Positions 60,057-64,000 of a stretch of DNA of 64,000 nucleotides are shown here, piece by piece. Both the position numbers and the translations under genes were made by a program. Source of the stretch: Bacteroidia bacterium (GTDB lineage Bacteria; Bacteroidota; Bacteroidia; Flavobacteriales_D; Cryomorphaceae); NCBI GenBank assembly GCA_030427905.1, contig JAUICL010000003.1:186001-250000 (forward strand), read 5' to 3'. The notes under the pieces are model-generated. The model saw nothing but the letters and a program-made list of their open reading frames with translations, searched no databases and was not told the origin of the DNA. Position 1 is the stretch's first letter. Each line of letters begins with the position of its first letter.

Positions 60057-60848
60057 TCAATGAAGGAGAAGCTCCTTGATAAATATGAAAATCCCCATAA
60101 CGAGCACGAACCAGCCAAAGGACTTCTTCAGTTTCTCGCCTGGCACATACTTGGCCAGCCGCGTTCCCAAGAGTATTCCGACTACAGAAAGCCCTGTAAA
60201 GATGAGCAGAAACTGCCAGTCGATCTCGTAATTGGAAATATCGCCTGTAAAACCAATCAAGCTCTTTGCTGAGATGATAATAAGCGAAGTACCGACGGCC
60301 TTCTTCATAGGTAAGCCCGAGAAAAGCACCAAAGCTGGTACTATCAAAAAACCACCTCCTGCTCCTACCAGCCCTGTGAGCAACCCGACAACCGTTCCTT
60401 CAAGCAGAATCTTACCATAGGCCAGCTCCTCTGCATTTCCAGCCTTTATTTCTCTTTTCTCCCTAATCATTCCCAGTGATGCGACTACCATGAGAATAGC
60501 GAAAATGACCATGAGGAAGACATGTTTTGTCATAGTGAAGTCTGCAATTGAGAACACATTCTCAGGAATCGCAGGGATAATAAATTTCCGAGTCAGGTAA
60601 ACCATCACCACAGAAGGAAGACCGAATGTTATGGCCGTCTTGATGCTCACTAAGTTTTGCCTGTAGTAGGACACAACGCCTACCAGCGACGAGGCCCCAA
60701 CTATAAAAAGCGAGTAAGCCGTGGCAATCACAGGGTTCAACCCGATGAGATAAACCAAAACAGGGACGGTAAGAATGGATCCACCACCACCCATTAGGCC
60801 CAGTGTTAACCCGATAATCAATGCTGCTATATACCCTAGAATATCCAT
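60057..60848 (-). CDS. TauE/SafE family permease (sulfite/organosulfonate exporter-like)
   Basis: A 263-residue polytopic membrane protein with about eight membrane segments and two related halves. Family signatures are GLTLGLMGGGGSILTVPVLVYL in the first half and VGLLTGLVGAGGGFLIVPALVLFSGLPMKKAVGTSL in the second. Such permeases export sulfite or related anions. Located between the regulator and the dioxygenase genes, it probably removes sulfite made by PDO, but import of a sulfur anion is possible. ATG 60848 (MDILGYIAALIIGL) is preferred to 60863. Confidence 0.92.
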   Translation of the reverse strand: MDILGYIAALIIGLTLGLMGGGGSILTVPVLVYLIGLNPVIATAYSLFIVGASSLVGVVSYYRQNLVSIKTAITFGLPSVVMVYLTRKFIIPAIPENVFSIADFTMTKHVFLMVIFAILMVVASLGMIREKREIKAGNAEELAYGKILLEGTVVGLLTGLVGAGGGFLIVPALVLFSGLPMKKAVGTSLIIISAKSLIGFTGDISNYEIDWQFLLIFTGLSVVGILLGTRLAKYVPGEKLKKSFGWFVLVMGIFIFIKELLLH

Positions 60849-60892
60849 GCTAAACCTGAGCACAAAGGTGATAATGATATGGTAGAAACAAG

Positions 60893-60906
60893 GTGATCAA
60901 AGTCAC
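60893..60906 (-). promoter_or_regulatory. Candidate Crp/Fnr-type operator ahead of the permease gene
   Basis: GTGATCAAAGTCAC has half-sites GTGA and TCAC six bases apart, the Crp-type spacing. It sits between the stop of the Crp/Fnr gene and the permease start. The match covers eight fixed bases, so a chance occurrence somewhere in 64 kb is expected; position is the main support. Confidence 0.3.
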
Positions 60907-61550
60907 GAAAGTTCTTCCAGATTAATAACCTCGACTATATTGCGACCTAATTTGACAGCGCCTTTTTTTTCGAGCTTTTTGAGAAGTCTACTCACCACTT
61001 CGCGGGCAGAGTTTAAGTCTCTGGCGATTTCCTGATGAGAAATACTCAACACCGCTCCTTCGCGCTCCGTTCTATCTTTTAGGTAGTACACCAGTCGCTT
61101 GTCTAGAGATTGAAAAGCGATGTGGTCGATGGTTGACAGGGTTTCTTCAAACCGATTGCGGTAGTTGCGAATGACAAATTGATCCCAGCCCGGGTATTTT
61201 CCCATCCACTTTCTTACAAATTCGAAAGGAATTGTCAATGCAGTGGTATCTGAATCAGCTACGGCTGATATCTGGCTCTTGAGCCCACTCAGAGCGCACA
61301 TAATGCTGTATGCACAAGCATTTCCCGACTCTAAATAGTAGACCAGATATTCACTACCAGAATCGTCTTCTCGGTATATTTTGACGCGTCCATCCAACAC
61401 GAGGATAGTCGAAGTCATAATTTGACCTGCCTTCAGCAAGTAATCGCCATGGGCAAATTCTCTAATCTGACCAGCCGCCAAAATTTCTTGAACCAAATCG
61501 GGCTCAAACTCAGTGAAACGGGCTTTTAGGAGATCTTCAGTGGTAATCAT
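60903..61550 (-). CDS. Crp/Fnr family transcriptional regulator
   Basis: A 215-residue regulator with an N-terminal cyclic-nucleotide-type beta-roll (about 20-120) and a C-terminal winged helix-turn-helix (SISHQEIARDLNSAREVVSRLLKKLEKKG, about 170-200). The DLNSAREVVSR recognition helix is of the Fnr/Crp type. Cysteines at residues near 79 and 85 (NACAYSIMC) could sense sulfur or redox species, which fits the sulfur operon; no N-terminal four-cysteine Fe-S motif of FNR is present. It is encoded 54 bases upstream of the permease gene and probably controls it. Confidence 0.9.
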   Translation of the reverse strand: MITTEDLLKARFTEFEPDLVQEILAAGQIREFAHGDYLLKAGQIMTSTILVLDGRVKIYREDDSGSEYLVYYLESGNACAYSIMCALSGLKSQISAVADSDTTALTIPFEFVRKWMGKYPGWDQFVIRNYRNRFEETLSTIDHIAFQSLDKRLVYYLKDRTEREGAVLSISHQEIARDLNSAREVVSRLLKKLEKKGAVKLGRNIVEVINLEELS

Positions 61551-61677
61551 AAATTCTTAGGGCCGTTAAATATAGACCTTCCAATGAATTTTATCGGGCA
61601 GATCAGAACCAATAATGTATATTAGTTGGGTAACCACCTCGCGAAAAAAACGTAGTAGAACTAAAAACCCTAGACAC

Positions 61678-62091
61678 GTGATAAAACGCGCAGTAATTAT
61701 TGACGACGATCCTATTTCAATTTTGGTTTGTGAAACCATCCTCAAGAAATATGGTTTTGCAGAAGAAATTTTGACTTTCGACAGTGCTCAGAAAGGGCTG
61801 ACTTTTTTGGAAGACGTTTACAAAAATGGTGACGTAGTTCCTGAGTATATCTTTCTGGATGTAGTAATGCCTATGACGGATGGCTGGGGATTCCTTGAAG
61901 CCTATAAAAATCTTGGTAAGGAAAGTGAGCGCCCCGATCATATCGTGATGCTTTCTGCTACCTTTGATCCCGATGACAAGTCGCGTGCGGATGGATACAG
62001 TCAGGTAGCGGCCTTTTTGTCGAAACCCATTACCCACGAAGCGCTCGATGCGCTGCGCGCCAAAGAATCTGTAGAAACGAATGCCGAATGA
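61678..62091 (+). CDS. Stand-alone response regulator receiver protein
   Basis: A 137-residue CheY-like receiver domain with no output domain. Acidic pocket AVIIDDDP, phospho-acceptor aspartate in YIFLDVVMPMTDG, the Ser/Thr in VMLSATFD and the lysine in FLSKPITHE are all present. The start is GTG 61678 (frame to 61615 possible). The gene overlaps xseA by 11 bases; no kinase gene lies nearby. The link to the exonuclease genes is by co-transcription only. Confidence 0.9.
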   Translation: MIKRAVIIDDDPISILVCETILKKYGFAEEILTFDSAQKGLTFLEDVYKNGDVVPEYIFLDVVMPMTDGWGFLEAYKNLGKESERPDHIVMLSATFDPDDKSRADGYSQVAAFLSKPITHEALDALRAKESVETNAE

Positions 62092-63469
62092 GACCGAAAC
62101 CTTAAAAAAGACTTTTTCTCTCAGCCAGATCGCTGAGAACATTCAGGCACAAATCAACAAAATATACGCCCAGAACTATTGGATCAGGGCTGAGATTGGT
62201 AAACTCAATTTCTACCCACAGTCTGGGCATGCCTACCCCCAGCTCCTTGAAAAGAAATCGGGAGCTATAGTGGCCGATATTCGCGGGTTTATTCCCAAGC
62301 ACAAGTACCAGCAAATTCAATCGAATTTCAGAAAAGTACACGGTGATGAAATGAAGGACGGGATGCAAGTCCTTCTCCTGACCAAGGTGCAGTTTCACCC
62401 CGTATATGGACTCAGCCTACTCATCTCCGACGTTGATCCTTCATTTACACTCGGCGAGATGGCTCGGCTGCGAAAGGAAGCCATTCTCAGGCTTAAACGC
62501 GAAGGGCTTTTCGATCTCAATTCAAAATTAAATACCCCACTCCTATTCAAAAGGCTTGCTGTAATCTCGGTGGAGACTTCGAAAGGCTACCACGATTTTT
62601 GCGAAGTTTTGAATGCGAGCCTTTACCACAGCGGAATTGAACTCACGCTTTTTCCTGCTCTCCTACAGGGTGACCCAGCGGTTAAGAGCATATCAGATGC
62701 GCTGGACCGAATCAGGCCGTACGCTCACTCTTTTGATGCTGTAGCCATCATACGCGGCGGTGGTGGCGAAACCGGACTGGACTGCTACGACAGCTATCAT
62801 TTGGCCAAAGTTGTGGCGTCTTTCCCCGCTCCCGTTTTGACTGGAATTGGGCACGCCACCAATCTCACGGTAGTAGAGCAAGTAGGACACGCCCATTTTC
62901 TGACTCCAACACATCTGGCCCAATACATTCTCTCAGGTTTCGAAAAGGTGTCGGAGCGAATCAAAGAGAGCACCAAGGTCATAGCTGCGATCCGAAAAAA
63001 CCGTCTTTCCAAAGAATCAGACCTATTGAGGTCACTATCAAGAAGTTTGGGTCATGAGTTGGAAGTGGCTAACCTAAAGGAAAAGAATAAGCTGAGCTTG
63101 GCAGGAAGTCAGATAAAGCAATTGACGCGAAACGTATTTTTAGCCGCGAATAAAAGACAAGCAATCCAAAGCGAAGCCCTTTCTCAGGTCACGGAGAAAA
63201 GACTCCGAATCGAAAACGAAAAAGTGACTGAAATCAAAGTCAGTTTGCCCGAACTGGCAGAAGAACTGATCGAAGTGAAGCGATTGAGATTGGCATCTTT
63301 TGAAGAAAAAAGGCGGATATTAGACCCCATTGAAACCCTTAAGCGTGGGTATAGCATGACCGTGAAAGACGGAAAGCCGATCGGCAGTAATGCGGAGCTG
63401 AACGAAGGCGACGCGATTGTCACCAAAATGCGCGATGGGGAAGTAAAAAGTATTGTCACCAAGAAATGA
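62081..63469 (+). CDS. xseA: Exodeoxyribonuclease VII large subunit
   Basis: A 462-residue subunit with an N-terminal OB fold (FSLSQIAENIQAQI, YWIRAEIGKLNFYPQSGHAYPQLLEK), the catalytic region with AVISVETSKGYHDF, IIRGGGGETGLDCYDSY and ATNLTVVEQVGHAHFLTP, and a long coiled-coil C-terminal half. ExoVII degrades single-stranded DNA from both ends. Its stop is overlapped by the xseB ATG (ATGA). Confidence 0.94.
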   Translation: MPNETETLKKTFSLSQIAENIQAQINKIYAQNYWIRAEIGKLNFYPQSGHAYPQLLEKKSGAIVADIRGFIPKHKYQQIQSNFRKVHGDEMKDGMQVLLLTKVQFHPVYGLSLLISDVDPSFTLGEMARLRKEAILRLKREGLFDLNSKLNTPLLFKRLAVISVETSKGYHDFCEVLNASLYHSGIELTLFPALLQGDPAVKSISDALDRIRPYAHSFDAVAIIRGGGGETGLDCYDSYHLAKVVASFPAPVLTGIGHATNLTVVEQVGHAHFLTPTHLAQYILSGFEKVSERIKESTKVIAAIRKNRLSKESDLLRSLSRSLGHELEVANLKEKNKLSLAGSQIKQLTRNVFLAANKRQAIQSEALSQVTEKRLRIENEKVTEIKVSLPELAEELIEVKRLRLASFEEKRRILDPIETLKRGYSMTVKDGKPIGSNAELNEGDAIVTKMRDGEVKSIVTKK

Positions 63470-63675
63470 CCATGGCAAAGAAGAATTCATACGAAGCATA
63501 TATCGAAGAGTTGGAAGGCATTATCGCAGAGATCGAAAACGCCGAGATTCCAATCGATGAGCTAACGAACAAAGTGAAGCGAGCAGCCGAATTGATTAAA
63601 GTGTGTCAAGCTACGCTCCAAAAGACCGAAGACGAAGTGAATGAGATTATCGCTTCGCTTGATGGGAAGGGATAA
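63466..63675 (+). CDS. xseB: Exodeoxyribonuclease VII small subunit
   Basis: A 69-residue helical protein with the family pattern SYEAYIEELEGIIAEIENAEIPIDELTNKVKRAAELIKVCQ. Several copies bind each XseA in the holoenzyme. Start is ATG 63466, overlapping the xseA stop, or ATG 63472. Confidence 0.93.
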   Translation: MTMAKKNSYEAYIEELEGIIAEIENAEIPIDELTNKVKRAAELIKVCQATLQKTEDEVNEIIASLDGKG

Positions 63676-63677
63676 AA

Positions 63678-63713
63678 AAGCCGTCAACCCGAAGGTAGAC
63701 GGCTTCATTTTTA
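63678..63713 (+). terminator. Intrinsic terminator after xseB
   Basis: AAGCCGTC (63678-63685) pairs with GACGGCTT (63698-63705); three further pairs close a CGAA tetraloop. A T-rich run follows. It also faces the convergent S9 peptidase gene. Confidence 0.88.
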
Positions 63714-63726
63714 GCGTTCGAAAGGC

Positions 63727-64000
63727 CTAGCCTTCCACTTCTTCTGTACTCTCTTTTAAATGTTTAGCGAGGAAAGATTCCATAGCACGGTAGAATTCAA
63801 ATTTATTCTCTTCGTTTCTAAAGCCGTGACCTTCATTATCCTTCACAAGGTATTCTACTTCCACACCCCGCTCGCGCATTGCTTCTACCATCTGGTCGCT
63901 TTCATCTTTGTTTACACGTGGATCCATAGCTCCCTGGGCAATGTAAAGTGGTGCTTGAATTTTATCGACGTGGAAAACAGGAGATGCTTCACGAAGCATG
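63727..64000 (-). CDS. S9-family prolyl oligopeptidase/acylaminoacyl peptidase, C-terminal part (partial)
   Basis: The last 91 or so codons of a peptidase S9 family alpha/beta-hydrolase, cut by the window edge. Catalytic Asp lies in GAMDPRV and catalytic His in NEGHGFRNEENKFEFYRAMESFL, the typical end of S9C/dipeptidyl-peptidase-like enzymes. The serine and propeller lie outside the window. Confidence 0.88.
   Translation of the reverse strand, partial: MLREASPVFHVDKIQAPLYIAQGAMDPRVNKDESDQMVEAMRERGVEVEYLVKDNEGHGFRNEENKFEFYRAMESFLAKHLKESTEEVEG

Noticed and set aside
1-64000. tRNA, rRNA, tmRNA or phage genes
   Set aside because: No gap contains a cloverleaf or conserved RNA core, and no integrase or phage structural genes are seen.

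Overview
The window looks like a chromosomal segment of a Bacteroidota bacterium, most likely a marine Flavobacteriales member. The evidence is: type IX secretion (T9SS) cargo with type A and type B C-terminal sorting domains, a PorP/SprF partner, candidate promoters with the Bacteroidota -7 box TAnnTTTG, weak Shine-Dalgarno sequences with several TTG/GTG starts, and flavobacterial families such as DUF5522, MiaE, a second LpxD-like protein and long-form urocanase. Base composition by eye is mid-40s % GC. I see no rRNA, tRNA, CRISPR array, prophage or origin. Coding density is very high; only one gap exceeds 300 bases.

Layout. 0-5 kb: PhnP-like metallo-hydrolase, a conserved orphan, cysteine desulfurase and phosphoglucosamine mutase. 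5-9.5 kb: a forward operon of TPR protein, ComA-type phosphosulfolactate synthase, rhodanese, DUF368 polyprenyl-phosphate transporter and AroE. 9.5-14 kb: SAM hydrolase, PhoH, PurC, a short HPF-like protein and three small unknown genes. 14-20 kb: a T9SS redoxin, a transglutaminase-like protein, a small lipoprotein next to a TPR receptor adenylate cyclase, and a RAYT transposase bracketed by palindromes. 20-24 kb: a reverse operon gcvT-comB-yggS-HEAT-DUF3298. 24-31.6 kb: PglF/CapD dehydratase, thioesterase, MiaE, VOC protein, a T9SS choice-of-anchor protein, AlkB-type monooxygenase and a K+ channel with a zinc ribbon. 31.7-40.6 kb: a 2157-residue HYR-repeat surface protein with a type B sorting domain, its SprF partner and a PD40-OmpA protein. 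40.6-49 kb: DEAD-box helicase, acyltransferase, two M1 peptidases, an LpxD-like paralogue and a GAF-PP2C phosphatase. 49-55 kb: a reverse polysaccharide operon (methyltransferase, GT4, Wzx, Wzz, Wzy). 55-64 kb: DUF5522, HutU, DUF2490, a persulfide/sulfite operon with its Crp/Fnr regulator, a response regulator with xseA-xseB, and the end of an S9 peptidase.

Themes. Sulfur recurs. A Crp/Fnr-linked operon encodes a persulfide dioxygenase-rhodanese, a TauE/SafE permease and a rhodanese; persulfide dioxygenases release sulfite. ComA joins sulfite to phosphoenolpyruvate, and ComB, about 15 kb away, removes the phosphate to give sulfolactate. Sulfolactate, and possibly sulfonolipid, synthesis fed by this sulfite is my inference. 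The second theme is the cell surface: a modular HYR protein with three mosaic copies of a 738-bp unit, a small polysaccharide locus without an integral tyrosine kinase, and several secreted enzymes.

The strongest leads are the mosaic HYR triplication, the split comA/comB pair beside sulfite-generating genes, the RAYT gene whose palindromes supply the stop codon of the neighbouring cyclase, and an LpxD paralogue that appears to have lost its catalytic histidine.
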